Positions 17,291 to 26,146 of a stretch of DNA of 64,000 nt are shown in pieces. Origin of the DNA: Synergistaceae bacterium UBA6083 (GTDB lineage Bacteria > Synergistota > Synergistia > Synergistales > 79-D21); the NCBI GenBank assembly GCA_002436015.1, contig DIXJ01000009.1:62001-126000 (forward strand). The letters run 5' to 3'. The position numbers and the translations under genes were made by a program. The notes below the pieces were generated by a model that was given only the letters and a program-made list of their open reading frames with translations, made no database searches and was not told the DNA's origin. Numbering within the stretch: position 1 is the stretch's first letter; every line of letters starts with the position of its first letter.

Positions 17291-19169
17291 GACAATCCTC
17301 CAGGATTTTGTCAGCCGTAAGGCCGCAGGTTTCCCATTGCTCCTCCACCGTGGCCTGGAAAACGTAGCAGTCGGGAACACCATAGCGAAGGACCTTCGAA
17401 GGGGCGCCAATCAGGTTCGCCTTTGCTGCGACAGCCTCGCCAAAGCCTCCTTTTCGGTAACCGTCCTCAAGGATGCAGGTGACGTCCATTTTTTCCAGAT
17501 TTGCCTCAATCAAGTCCCAGTCGGCGGGCTCCACGAATCGCAGGTCCACCACGGAAGGTCTTGCCAACCTCATGGATGCAGCCAGGTCGTGTATTTCAAG
17601 CGCAAGCGGAACGGTTTTCCCGTAAGCCATGACCGTCCAGGTTCCGTCTCCTTCGATCATCGTCTCCGCTTTTCCCCAACCGGTGCTAGTTGAAGGGCTC
17701 CCTTTCCTGCGGAGAGATAAGGGGGATGTCCCGCGCGGGAAGCGGATCATCGCGGGTTTGCCTCGCAGATGCGATTCTGAAAGCATGGAACGGGCTTCCT
17801 CGGCGTCTCTTGGGGCCATGAGGGCCAAGCCGGGTATCACTCTCCCCCAGCAGACGTCCAGCAAGCCATGATGCGTTTCTCCGTCCTCGCCTACCAGGCC
17901 GGCCCGGTCCACAAGGATGACAACGGGCAACTCCTGCATGGCAATATCGTTGACAAGCTGGTCCATAGCTCTTTGCAGGAAGGTCGAATAGATGAAAACA
18001 AAAGGCCTCAGGCCGCCCGCGGCCAAGCCGGCCGCGTAGGTCAAAAGATGTTCTTCAGCGATTCCGACGTCAAAGCATCGGTGGGGCCAACGCTTCGCAA
18101 ACCCGTTAAGCCGTGTTCCGTCTTTCATGGCCGCTGTCAGGCAAACAATTCGGTCGTCATTTTCCGCGAGGCTAAGAACCGTTCCGGAAACCAGGTCACT
18201 CCAGCTGGAACCGGGAGAGGCCAGGATCAACTCGGAGGAGGCCATTCCGGAAACCCCGTGATAGCGGGTTGGTTCTGCTTCCGCCGGCGCGTATCCCTTG
18301 CCTTTCAAAGTGCGAAGATGAACCAGCAGGGGCTGGCCGTAAAACCGGGATAGCCCCAGGATTTCCCCCAGTTCATCCAGGTTGTGTCCGTCGAAGGGGC
18401 CCCAATAACTGATTCCAAGTCCCTCGAAGATATTGTTTGGCTGCAGGAGGCTCTTCATGCGGGTCTTGGAACGCGAGAGGAGATCCTCAATGGATTCCCC
18501 TCTTTGCCGTTTCCGGCACTGTTCTTTCACATACTCCTTGAATCGCTTGTAGTAAGGGTTAACGCCCAAACGGGCCAGATAGTCGGCAAGTCCTCCGACA
18601 GGTCGGCTGATGGACATCGAGTTGTCGTTGAAAAGCACGGTCAGGCGGGTATTGGCCTCCTTCACGTTGTTCAAGGCTTCCATGGCAAGACCGTTGTAAA
18701 GCGCCCCGTCGCCGATCACGGCAACAACCTCGTGATCCTGTCCCAGAAGATCCCTAGCCTTTGCATAGCCAAGCGCAGCCGAGATGGAGGTGCTGCTGTG
18801 CCCAACGTCATAGTGATCATAAGGGCTTTCTCGCCTTTTCGGGAACCCGGACAATCCGCCGGCCTGGCGCAGCGTGGGAAAACGGTCCAGCCGGTCAGTG
18901 AGGATCTTGTAGGCATAGGCTTGGTGCCCGACATCGAAGACAATACGGTCCTTCCTCGGATCAAAAACACGAAGGATGGAAACAATCAGCTCGACAGCCC
19001 CCAGTGAAGAGGCCAGGTGTCCTCCGTTTTTCATCACGACGTCGACCATCAGATCCCGGACTTCTTGGCAGAGCCGGGGAAGGGCCTCTTTTGGAAGGGC
19101 CTTCAGCCCTTCGTAGCCGTTCAGGTTATCGAGGATTCTCATGGGTGCCTTGTATTCCTCCATTTTCAA
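17262..19169 (-). CDS. dxs: 1-deoxy-D-xylulose-5-phosphate synthase
   Basis: Condenses pyruvate and glyceraldehyde 3-phosphate to DXP with thiamine diphosphate, the first step of the MEP isoprenoid pathway. The 635 aa protein has the FDVGHQAY motif, the TPP motif GDGALYNGLAMEALNN (GDG to NN), and the transketolase-type EEHLLTYAAGLA with catalytic Glu. The TTG at 19169 overlaps the ispA stop as TTGA, with GGAG 8 bp upstream; ATG codons at 19163 and 19142 are alternatives with poorer ribosome sites. dxr and ispG of the same pathway are near 53-56 kb. Confidence 0.96.
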   Translation of the reverse strand: MKMEEYKAPMRILDNLNGYEGLKALPKEALPRLCQEVRDLMVDVVMKNGGHLASSLGAVELIVSILRVFDPRKDRIVFDVGHQAYAYKILTDRLDRFPTLRQAGGLSGFPKRRESPYDHYDVGHSSTSISAALGYAKARDLLGQDHEVVAVIGDGALYNGLAMEALNNVKEANTRLTVLFNDNSMSISRPVGGLADYLARLGVNPYYKRFKEYVKEQCRKRQRGESIEDLLSRSKTRMKSLLQPNNIFEGLGISYWGPFDGHNLDELGEILGLSRFYGQPLLVHLRTLKGKGYAPAEAEPTRYHGVSGMASSELILASPGSSWSDLVSGTVLSLAENDDRIVCLTAAMKDGTRLNGFAKRWPHRCFDVGIAEEHLLTYAAGLAAGGLRPFVFIYSTFLQRAMDQLVNDIAMQELPVVILVDRAGLVGEDGETHHGLLDVCWGRVIPGLALMAPRDAEEARSMLSESHLRGKPAMIRFPRGTSPLSLRRKGSPSTSTGWGKAETMIEGDGTWTVMAYGKTVPLALEIHDLAASMRLARPSVVDLRFVEPADWDLIEANLEKMDVTCILEDGYRKGGFGEAVAAKANLIGAPSKVLRYGVPDCYVFQATVEEQWETCGLTADKILEDCLASLEIPAR

Positions 19170-20068
19170 CTTGATCGCTCCGAGAGGACTGTTGCGAGCG
19201 AACGCAGATTATCTGCCTCCGTTCCGAAACAGGAAAGAGCCCGGACGGCCGCAAGGCTTTCCGAAAGGGCGATTGTTTTCGCTGTCTCCAGCCCGTAAGC
19301 CGAAACGAAGGTCAGTTTATTCTGCGCAGTGTCTTTGCCCGGGGTTTTTCCCAGTTTCTCGGTCGTTCCTGTCCTGTCCAGCAGGTCGTCCACAACTTGG
19401 AAGGCTGTCCCCAGATGTGTCCCATAATTATATAACGCCGCTTCCCTATCCTCGGCCAAGCCGCCCAGTATACCCCCTGTCAGGACGGATGCCCGGATGA
19501 GGGTCCCCGTTTTCAGTAAGGCGATTTCCCTTACAAAATCGGGTTCGGGCTTTCTGCTCGACGGGTCGGTGTCAAGCACCTGTCCGGCGCAGACTCCCGA
19601 TGGGCCGATTGCCTGGGCAAACACCTTCAGGGCCTTGAAAACCCGTCCCGGTGGGAAATGGGGGAAAAGCCCCTGAATGGCGGTTTCGAAAGCCCAGAGC
19701 AAAAGAGAATCTCCTGCGAGTGTAGCCAGGCATTCACCGAAAACGATGTGATTCGATGGTTTTCCTCTCCTTAAAGGATCATCATCCATGCAGGGAAGGT
19801 CGTCGTGGATAAGCGAAGCGGTATGGAACATCTCCAGGGCCATGGCCATAGGCATGACTTCCGTCGCCGGACAACCGGCCAGTTCAGCTCCGGCCATGCA
19901 AAGGAAAGGGCGCAACCTTTTCCCACCGGCTTCCAGTGAATAACCCATCGCTTCCTTCAGGCGTGAGGGGATGGTTTTGTCTTCCTTGAACAACCGGGAG
20001 ATCTCGAGGTTAAACGCATCCTTGCACTGGTACATCCTTAACTCAAGCGAGGATCCATTTTCAGACAT
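19166..20068 (-). CDS. ispA: Polyprenyl (farnesyl/geranylgeranyl) diphosphate synthase
   Basis: Condenses isopentenyl diphosphate with allylic diphosphates to make C15 or C20 prenyl chains. The 300 aa protein has the first Asp-rich motif (DDLPCMDDDPLRRG), EAGGKRLRPFL near the N-terminus, and the second Asp-rich motif FQVVDDLLD. It starts with ATG 2 bp after the xseB stop and ends overlapping dxs, in the conserved xseB-ispA-dxs-tlyA order. Chain length cannot be read with certainty; the FARM-region residues suggest FPP synthase, and UppS at 57.3 kb would use its product. Confidence 0.93.
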   Translation of the reverse strand: MSENGSSLELRMYQCKDAFNLEISRLFKEDKTIPSRLKEAMGYSLEAGGKRLRPFLCMAGAELAGCPATEVMPMAMALEMFHTASLIHDDLPCMDDDPLRRGKPSNHIVFGECLATLAGDSLLLWAFETAIQGLFPHFPPGRVFKALKVFAQAIGPSGVCAGQVLDTDPSSRKPEPDFVREIALLKTGTLIRASVLTGGILGGLAEDREAALYNYGTHLGTAFQVVDDLLDRTGTTEKLGKTPGKDTAQNKLTFVSAYGLETAKTIALSESLAAVRALSCFGTEADNLRSLATVLSERSS

Positions 20069-20070
20069 GC

Positions 20071-20298
20071 TCAGGGTTCCCCTCCCTCTAACGGGTTCCA
20101 TACCTTTCCTTCGACATCTCCCTCTTCCTCGGAAAGCAGGATAATCTTTTGGCGTGCCTGTTCGAGAAAGGTCCTGCATTCGGAGGCTTTTTTCATGCCC
20201 TCTTCAAAAAGGGACAGCGCTTCCTCAAGCGGCATTGGTTCGCTTTCAAGACGTTTCACAATCGATTGCAGGGCTTCTATCTGGCTCGAAAAAGTCAT
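20071..20298 (-). CDS. xseB: Exodeoxyribonuclease VII small subunit
   Basis: Small subunit of the ATP-independent single-strand exonuclease ExoVII. The 75 aa product matches the family: a first helix (IEALQSIVKRLES) and the signature PLEEALSLFEEGMKKASEC, followed by a helix and an acidic tail. Start chosen at the ATG with AAAGGAGGT seven bases upstream; longer in-frame starts lack a ribosome site. The large subunit gene xseA is not in this window. Divergent from rpmB. Confidence 0.92.
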   Translation of the reverse strand: MTFSSQIEALQSIVKRLESEPMPLEEALSLFEEGMKKASECRTFLEQARQKIILLSEEEGDVEGKVWNPLEGGEP

Positions 20299-20336
20299 TT
20301 GGTGGACCTCCTTTCCTGGAGAGTGGACAGGCGGAA

Positions 20337-20365
20337 TTGCCAATCGTCCTGCCGTGTGATACAAT
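20337..20365 (+). promoter_or_regulatory. Promoter of rpmB (extended -10)
   Basis: TTGCCA (20337-20342), a 17-bp spacer and TACAAT (20360-20365), with TG one base before the -10 hexamer (TGATACAAT). About 35 bp before the rpmB start. Confidence 0.75.
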
Positions 20366-20405
20366 GCCCCTCGCTGCATGGTTTCCAATCTGGGAGGGAT
20401 CGTCG

Positions 20406-20600
20406 ATGTCCAAGGTCTGCCAGTGCTGTGGCCGTGGGCCCGTTACCGGCAATAACGTCAGCCATTCCAACCGCCACACGCGCCGTCGTTGGCAACTGAA
20501 CCTGCAAACGGTTCGGGTTGATTTCGGTGACGGGGGACGCACCAAGCTCAAGGTTTGCGCGAGCTGCCTTCGCTCCGGTCAGGTTAAGCGGGCTGTCTAG
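20406..20600 (+). CDS. rpmB: 50S ribosomal protein L28
   Basis: bL28 is a large-subunit structural protein. The 64 aa product has MSKVCQCCGRGPVTGNNVSHSNRHTRRRW at the N-terminus region (CxxC pair visible) and a second pair in VCASCLRSG, so it is the zinc-binding C+ type. Start ATG lies 7 bp after GGGAGGG. It is a single-gene unit facing away from xseB, with its own promoter. Its TAG stop lies in the loop region of its terminator hairpin. Confidence 0.97.
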   Translation: MSKVCQCCGRGPVTGNNVSHSNRHTRRRWQLNLQTVRVDFGDGGRTKLKVCASCLRSGQVKRAV

Positions 20601-20620
20601 AGGCAGCCCGCCTTTCTTTT
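20588..20620 (+). terminator. Terminator overlapping the rpmB stop codon
   Basis: Stem GCGGGCTGTC with GGCAGCCCGC (10 pairs including one G-U), loop TAGA, then CTTTCTTTT. The TAG stop of rpmB (20598-20600) is inside the loop, so the last codons are part of the stem. Confidence 0.85.
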
Positions 20621-20644
20621 CCCCTTTTCCTGTTTTTTCCTTTC

Positions 20645-21361
20645 CTATCGTTCCCACCAGCTGACATAGACGCCCATTTCCCCATCATCAAGTGCGACCC
20701 GGGTTGGTTTCCCTTCTTCGGGTCGATTGCTGATCGCGTAAGGGGAGTCCTTTTCCAGTACTGTTTCTTTGAGGGGCCAGTGGACACCGCTGATTGAGAC
20801 CCCTCTGCAGCGTTCGGACAGCGCTATTAAGGAAACTGCTGCTGGTTCTTTCTCGTGACGCAGGGTCAGGCTTTGACCGTTATTGATGAAAGCCAAGAGT
20901 TCCCGGTGATCCACGAGCACCGCACAGTTCAATTCCCTCCTGACCGCCCCAAGGACAGAAAAGACATTGCTCCAGGTATGATCAAACCGGCCTCCCCAGC
21001 AGCCGGTTACCAGCGTTGTGGCTTGGCCGAAGCGTTCGGACACGGTTCGCAATGCCATCTGAAGATCGGTTTCGTCTTTTTCGCGAGGTAACAGAAGTGT
21101 CTCTGAACCCCTTGTCCTTGCTGCTTTCCAGAGCTTTGGCGAGGCGCTGTCGGCATCTCCCAGGATAAGGGCGGGCAGGAGTCCTGCTTCCATACAGACG
21201 TTGACTCCCCTGTCGATAGCCCAAACAATCCTGTTTTCCGCAGCGTCAAGGAGCCATGAAATTTGGGGCTTACGGCCCCCTGCCACAAGGAGGATTTCCC
21301 TCCCGGCAGGGACGCCGTCTATCGAAAGTGTCACCTGGGGTAACCGGATCCCTTCGAGCAT
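20645..21361 (-). CDS. thiN: Thiamine diphosphokinase
   Basis: Transfers pyrophosphate from ATP to thiamine. The 238 aa protein has the family's metal and substrate motifs: AIDRGVN, LILGDADSAS, REKDETDLQMAL and GGRFDHTWSNV, with a C-terminal beta domain containing the SNRPEEG loop (normally SNE/SNEF in thiamine-binding region). It starts 7 bp after the ftsK stop and is the last gene of the series that begins at hutU. It may supply the cofactor of Dxs, which is in the neighbouring operon. Confidence 0.92.
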   Translation of the reverse strand: MLEGIRLPQVTLSIDGVPAGREILLVAGGRKPQISWLLDAAENRIVWAIDRGVNVCMEAGLLPALILGDADSASPKLWKAARTRGSETLLLPREKDETDLQMALRTVSERFGQATTLVTGCWGGRFDHTWSNVFSVLGAVRRELNCAVLVDHRELLAFINNGQSLTLRHEKEPAAVSLIALSERCRGVSISGVHWPLKETVLEKDSPYAISNRPEEGKPTRVALDDGEMGVYVSWWER

Positions 21362-21368
21362 CGGGGGA

Positions 21369-23630
21369 TCAGGCCCCCCCGTTGAAGGCCTGGCGCAAAA
21401 TCTCCTCGGCCCTGTCGTCGTCCACGAGGATCTCTCTTGGGCGAGATGCTTCCTGGGGACCTACCATGCCCAACTGCTCCATCGTGTCGACCAGTCGGGC
21501 TGCGCGCGTGAAGCCGATCTTCAGCTGTCTCTGGAGACGACTGGCCGAGGCGATGCCCGTTTGGAGAATGATGGACACGGCTTCTTCGAGAAGGGGATCC
21601 TCCAGGTTCGCGGCGATTTCACCCCAGGACCCGGTGTCTTCGCTGTCAATGTCAATGTGTTGCGGTTCCCCGAAAACTCGGACCACGTGCTGGATGAAAG
21701 CAACGATCCTGCTTTCGTCGATCCAGGGTCCCTGGAGCCGTATGGGTTTCGGGTAACGGGAGGTCAGGAGGAGCATGTCTCCTTTTCCAAGGAGCTTTTC
21801 TGCTCCGGAAAGGTCGATGATTGTCCGCGAATCTGCCTGGGATGGCAGGGTGAAGGCCACCCGGGCCGGAATGTTGGCCTTGATCAGACCCGTGACAACG
21901 TTTACTGAAGGTCTCTGGGTCGCAAGGATAAGGTGAATGCCCGTTGCCCGGGCCATCTGCGCAAGTCTGCAGATGTAATCTTCTGCTTCCTTCGGGGAGG
22001 TCATCATCAGGTCCGCCAACTCGTCTACGACAATGACGATATGGGGTAGACGGTCTTTTGGGATGACTTTCTTGTTGTAGGCCTTCAAGTGCCGCACCCT
22101 TGCCCCTGCGAAAAGCTCGTAACGGCGCTCCATCTCACGGATGGCCCAACCCAGGGCGTGAACAGCCTTCTTCGAGTCGACCACCGGAGGCGTGAGCGTA
22201 TGTGGCAGCCGTTCGTAAAGGGTCATTTCCACTCGTTTCGGGTCGATGAGCAGCAGCCGAAGTTCATCCGGTCTTCTGGCGCAACAGAGTCCGATGATGC
22301 AGCTTGATACCAGGACGCTTTTTCCCGAGCCAGTCGTCCCCGCTACGAGAAGGTGCGGAAGGTCTTCCAGCCCCATCACCAGAGGAACACCGTCGACGGT
22401 TAGGCCAAAGGGGAGGGGAAGGTCGAAATCTCCCCGCTGGAAAGGGGTGGATTCGAGCAGGGAGCGCAAGGGGACGATCCACCGACGCGGGTTGGGGGTC
22501 TCGATCCCCACGAAGGTCGTCCCGGGGATGGGGGCTTCCACGCGCAGGGCTGGAACAGCCAGGGCGACCGCGAGGTCATTGCTCAGGCCCGCCACCTTGC
22601 TGACCTTGATGCCTGGGGCCAGCTGGAGTCGGAACTGGATCACGGTCGGGCCTGTGATCGTTTCGGCCAGTTCTGCCTCTACGCCGAATTCCTCAAGCGT
22701 GGAAATGATCCTTTCCCCCTGGTTGCGGATCATTTCGTCGGAAACCGGGTTGGCCGTGATTCCCTCCGTGCCGAACAGTTCCAGGGGCGGCGGGAATGCG
22801 GAAGGGTCCACACCGGGGGGAACGGGAAGTTCTTCAGGGTTTTCAACCGCTTCCACAGCTTCTTCCATGGGAACCGGAAGAAAGTCGTCAATGCCCCGCT
22901 CCTCGAGCGAAGGTCCAGAAGAAAGGAGTTCCGTACATTCAGGTATACCCTCCCCTTCCAGGACAAAGGGGTCATTTCCCTCGGGGTTTGCCGTATCGAC
23001 CTCGGGGCAAGTCATGTTCGAGGGCATAAGGCCGGAGAAAACCTCTTTTGCCCGGGTCAGTCCGGCCAGCAGGCTGGACCTGAGTCCACTTGCCCAGCGG
23101 ACCAGGTCCAGAGGCTCTATCAGGCCGTAAAGGGTTGCCGCCAAAAAGGCTCCGAACAGCCCCGCCAGGACGGTACCGAGAACCCCGGTGTGCCCAAGGA
23201 GAAATCCGCCCAGGCTATGCCCGAAAATGCCAGGGTTGAGCCACCCGCGGGCGGCCTCCGGCCATGAAGGCTGTCCAATGAAAAGGACTAGTTCAAGGCA
23301 GGCATAGAGGACGACAGTTCCCCCTGCTTGTCTGGCCAGCTCCGGGACAGGCTTCCTAAGGAGGTGAAAAACAGCGCAGTAGAGGAGAAAGAGCAGAAGG
23401 ATGGACACGCCCCCTCCTGTTGCCTCAAGGAGGCTTATGCGGACGACTTGTCCCCAGGAGCCGGTCAGGTCTGTGTAAAGGGACGCGAAGAGGTAGACCG
23501 AGAGGAAGAGAACGAAAACGACTGCCCCATCAACCCAGGCAGGGGTCGATGCCGATCCGATGAACCCCTGTGTCTCGTTTTTTTCGTTATTTTCCCGCAG
23601 TTCCGGGTATCGCTTCCTAACCTTCGCCAT
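21369..23630 (-). CDS. ftsK: DNA translocase FtsK/SpoIIIE
   Basis: Hexameric ATP-dependent DNA pump that clears chromosome ends from the division septum. The 753 aa protein has four predicted membrane segments between residues about 30 and 180, a short acidic linker, an alpha/beta motor with Walker A VAGTTGSGKSVLVSS and Walker B IVIVVDELADLMM, and a C-terminal winged-helix gamma domain (RLQRQLKIGFTRAARLVDTM). The ATG at 23630 is inside the end of tldD (14-bp overlap). An in-frame upstream ATG at 23747 is less likely because it lies deep in tldD and adds a non-FtsK stretch. Confidence 0.94.
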   Translation of the reverse strand: MAKVRKRYPELRENNEKNETQGFIGSASTPAWVDGAVVFVLFLSVYLFASLYTDLTGSWGQVVRISLLEATGGGVSILLLFLLYCAVFHLLRKPVPELARQAGGTVVLYACLELVLFIGQPSWPEAARGWLNPGIFGHSLGGFLLGHTGVLGTVLAGLFGAFLAATLYGLIEPLDLVRWASGLRSSLLAGLTRAKEVFSGLMPSNMTCPEVDTANPEGNDPFVLEGEGIPECTELLSSGPSLEERGIDDFLPVPMEEAVEAVENPEELPVPPGVDPSAFPPPLELFGTEGITANPVSDEMIRNQGERIISTLEEFGVEAELAETITGPTVIQFRLQLAPGIKVSKVAGLSNDLAVALAVPALRVEAPIPGTTFVGIETPNPRRWIVPLRSLLESTPFQRGDFDLPLPFGLTVDGVPLVMGLEDLPHLLVAGTTGSGKSVLVSSCIIGLCCARRPDELRLLLIDPKRVEMTLYERLPHTLTPPVVDSKKAVHALGWAIREMERRYELFAGARVRHLKAYNKKVIPKDRLPHIVIVVDELADLMMTSPKEAEDYICRLAQMARATGIHLILATQRPSVNVVTGLIKANIPARVAFTLPSQADSRTIIDLSGAEKLLGKGDMLLLTSRYPKPIRLQGPWIDESRIVAFIQHVVRVFGEPQHIDIDSEDTGSWGEIAANLEDPLLEEAVSIILQTGIASASRLQRQLKIGFTRAARLVDTMEQLGMVGPQEASRPREILVDDDRAEEILRQAFNGGA

Positions 23631-25014
23631 GTCCGATTTCGCACCCCCCCACAAGGAGACTCCGGATGAGCAGGCTGGGCTGTCCGTCTGTAACGGGCAC
23701 ACTTTGCCCGTCTTTCCCGCACATACCCGGTTCAAAGTGCAAGTCATTGCCGACGGCCTCGATTTGCTTAAGGGCTTCCGGTCCGTTGCCGATAAGGGTC
23801 GCTCCCCTGACCGGACGTCCGATTCCCCCCTGTTCGATGAGGAAAGCCTCTGTCACCTGGAAGACAAAGTCTCCCGATGTCGGGTTGACCTGGCCACCGC
23901 CCATCTTCGTGACCAGTAGCCCACTCCCTGCCCTCTCAAGGATAGATTCCAGGCGTTCTTCGCCCGGAAGGAGGAACGTGTTGCTCATCCTCGGGATCGG
24001 CAGGTTTCGGTAAGAGCCCCTTCGTCCGTTCCCGGAAAGGGGGATTTCTCCCTTTTGGGCCGACTGCACATCGGTCAGGTAGGACCGCAAGATCCCATGG
24101 TCGATAAGGATATTGCGCCTGGCCGGAGTGCCTTCATCGTCCACGGCGTAGCTGCCGTAGGCCCCAGGGATCGTTGCATCGTCCACGAGCGTCACGAGGG
24201 GGCTTGCGACTTCCTCTCCCAGGCGGTCACGGTAGACAGAGTAATCCTTTTGGATGATATCGGCCTCGAGCCCGTGCCCGCAAGCCTCATGGATCATTGT
24301 ACCCCCTGCCTGCCCCGATAGGACGACCGGCATCCGTCCAGCGGGGCACGGGCTTGCCTCGAGCATCAGGAGGGCCCTGTCAAGGGCTTGTCGGCCCACT
24401 TCGAGAGGAGAAACACGAGCCCAGAAATCCCCGGGGTCGGCTTGGAAGGCCCGGACCTCGTAGCCGGTTTGGATTGTCCCTTTCCTCTCGACGGTGACCT
24501 GGACGGCAAAGAGTGAATGGAAACGTTCATCCGCCATGATAACTCCGTCACCCCTGACAATGAGGGTCCGTCTGCCGGAGACCCTGAATCTGAGGGTGAC
24601 CTGGCGAACAAGGGAAGAAGAGTCCCTGATCACCTTGTCGACTTCGCCAAGGGGGGCCGTATCGGGTGCCTTGAGCCTTGCGGGATCGAAGGCCAGGGCA
24701 CATTCGACTGAGGGATATTTCCCGGCCGGTGAGGCTCCGGTCCTGGACAGCACATTTTCCAGGCAATCCCAGGCTCCCCGCAGCGAGCAGTCGGGGGAAT
24801 GGGAGAAGACCGAATGATCCTTGAGGAGAATTCTTGCTCCTACACCCCCGGAGGCAGCCGAGGAGACTTCCTCTATCCGTCCCTTTTCGAAGGCGACGCT
24901 ATGGCCGGCTCCCGACTGGACGAAGAGGTCTGCATAGTCGACGCTTTTTCCCGAAAGCCGGGCCACCTGTTCCCCAAGCAATTGCCAGGCTGGGCCGGGA
25001 TGTTCAACATTCAT
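23617..25014 (-). CDS. tldD: TldD/PmbA-family metalloprotease
   Basis: TldD with its partner TldE (PmbA) forms a zinc protease that degrades unfolded peptides and processes some modified peptides. The 465 aa protein has the zinc site HEACGHGLEAD (HExxxH) around residue 240, the preceding VVLSGQAGGTMI, and the later GGGQVNPTSGDFVFQV motif. The ATG at 25014 is preferred over 25023 because GGAGGAG is then 9 bp upstream. It overlaps yqeH by 11 bp. No PmbA gene is seen in the window. Confidence 0.9.
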   Translation of the reverse strand: MNVEHPGPAWQLLGEQVARLSGKSVDYADLFVQSGAGHSVAFEKGRIEEVSSAASGGVGARILLKDHSVFSHSPDCSLRGAWDCLENVLSRTGASPAGKYPSVECALAFDPARLKAPDTAPLGEVDKVIRDSSSLVRQVTLRFRVSGRRTLIVRGDGVIMADERFHSLFAVQVTVERKGTIQTGYEVRAFQADPGDFWARVSPLEVGRQALDRALLMLEASPCPAGRMPVVLSGQAGGTMIHEACGHGLEADIIQKDYSVYRDRLGEEVASPLVTLVDDATIPGAYGSYAVDDEGTPARRNILIDHGILRSYLTDVQSAQKGEIPLSGNGRRGSYRNLPIPRMSNTFLLPGEERLESILERAGSGLLVTKMGGGQVNPTSGDFVFQVTEAFLIEQGGIGRPVRGATLIGNGPEALKQIEAVGNDLHFEPGMCGKDGQSVPVTDGQPSLLIRSLLVGGCEIGHGEG

Positions 25015-26146
25015 GGACGTCATCTCCTCCGATCAGGGCGCTCCGGGTGCTTGGCCTGAAAAAGTCGGGGGCATGTACCGAAAAAAGGGCTTCCCCCTGC
25101 CATACGGTTATCCAGCCGCATCCCGGCAGCACCAAGTCCTGTCCCTTCACAAGCCTGATCTCGGTACGGGACCACGGGAGTTCCCGGAGCGTCTTTCGGC
25201 ATCCTGGGCATGGAACTGCCAGGAGTCCTCCCGCATGCCGTTCAAGCAACTCTCCTTCCCTTTCTGCTCTTGTGCGGTGCGGAGCCAGCTTTTCAGGAGA
25301 GAAAGCGGCAATTCCAACCCGATCCATCCTGAAGCATTCCAAGACTTCCACACTCACGAGTCCGCCGAAAAGAAGGAGATCCCCGGCTTTCAGGGAGGTC
25401 GTCAGCCTGTTAGGTTTTTTCCCGGGCTGGAGGTCGACAAGGCAATCGGGACAAAGGATCGGGATCCATGGATCTTCGGATCGGAAGCCCGGAATGTCGA
25501 CGAGTGTCATCCCGAGCATGGAGCTTGAGACAATGACCGGCCCCAGGGTTGTTCCCGGCATCGGGGAACGTGATGCGAGGTGGGCTTCCGAGCAGGCGCT
25601 TCTCAGGAAGGTGGTCTTTCCCGAGTTGACCGGGCCGACGAGCATGATCCTGGAACCGCACGGGAACCTTCGACCGATCCAGGAAGTCACCTTCTTGACG
25701 CTCGCATGGTCAAGGGCGTTCATCGTTAAGGCACTATCCTTGCTGATTCCCAATATTTCGGCCAATCGGCGGCTTCCGCCCCCCGAACGAAACCACCCTG
25801 ATATCATATCATATTTATTGATGACTTTCAGCGTCGGCTTACCCCATTCCTCCAGCAGGTTGTCCAAAAGAGGATTCGGCGACGGTTGGAACGCGTCCAC
25901 GAACTGGATTGCTCCATCCGACTGTTCCATTTCCTTTCGTATCATCCCGAGGACAAGCTCATCGGACAGGGCGGCCTTGGTGGCTTGCCTATAGTGGACG
26001 AGCCTGAAGCAACGTCGACAGATCGTGTCCTTGCCGATCACGACTGTGGGGGGGATGAATCCCGGGGTTTCCGGGTCCTCCTGTTGGAAGGGGACTCCGC
26101 AACCTGGGCAGCAATTCGGGTCATTTGCCTTTTTCGGGTCTTTCAT
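25004..26146 (-). CDS. yqeH: YqeH-like circularly permuted ribosome-assembly GTPase
   Basis: YqeH acts in 30S assembly and binds GTP with the motifs in permuted order. The 380 aa protein begins with a zinc finger (CCPGCG ... CRRCF), then NKYD (G4) near residue 110, G5-like NALD, the P-loop GPVNSGKTTFL (G1) near residue 175, PMPGTTLG (G2) and DIPGF (G3). A further CPDC and CPGC pair lies in the C-terminal half. ATG overlaps the mltG stop (ATGA). Confident family call; the name follows Bacillus usage. Confidence 0.9.
   Translation of the reverse strand: MKDPKKANDPNCCPGCGVPFQQEDPETPGFIPPTVVIGKDTICRRCFRLVHYRQATKAALSDELVLGMIRKEMEQSDGAIQFVDAFQPSPNPLLDNLLEEWGKPTLKVINKYDMISGWFRSGGGSRRLAEILGISKDSALTMNALDHASVKKVTSWIGRRFPCGSRIMLVGPVNSGKTTFLRSACSEAHLASRSPMPGTTLGPVIVSSSMLGMTLVDIPGFRSEDPWIPILCPDCLVDLQPGKKPNRLTTSLKAGDLLLFGGLVSVEVLECFRMDRVGIAAFSPEKLAPHRTRAEREGELLERHAGGLLAVPCPGCRKTLRELPWSRTEIRLVKGQDLVLPGCGWITVWQGEALFSVHAPDFFRPSTRSALIGGDDVHEC

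Noticed and set aside
22246..23130. A 294-codon plus-strand frame opposite ftsK
   Set aside because: Low-complexity Ser/Arg/Gly-rich translation and no motif; FtsK on the other strand is certain.
24834..25994. A 386-codon plus-strand frame opposite yqeH and the start of tldD
   Set aside because: Composition is Ser/Arg/Pro-rich without motifs, and the minus strand carries clear YqeH motifs throughout.
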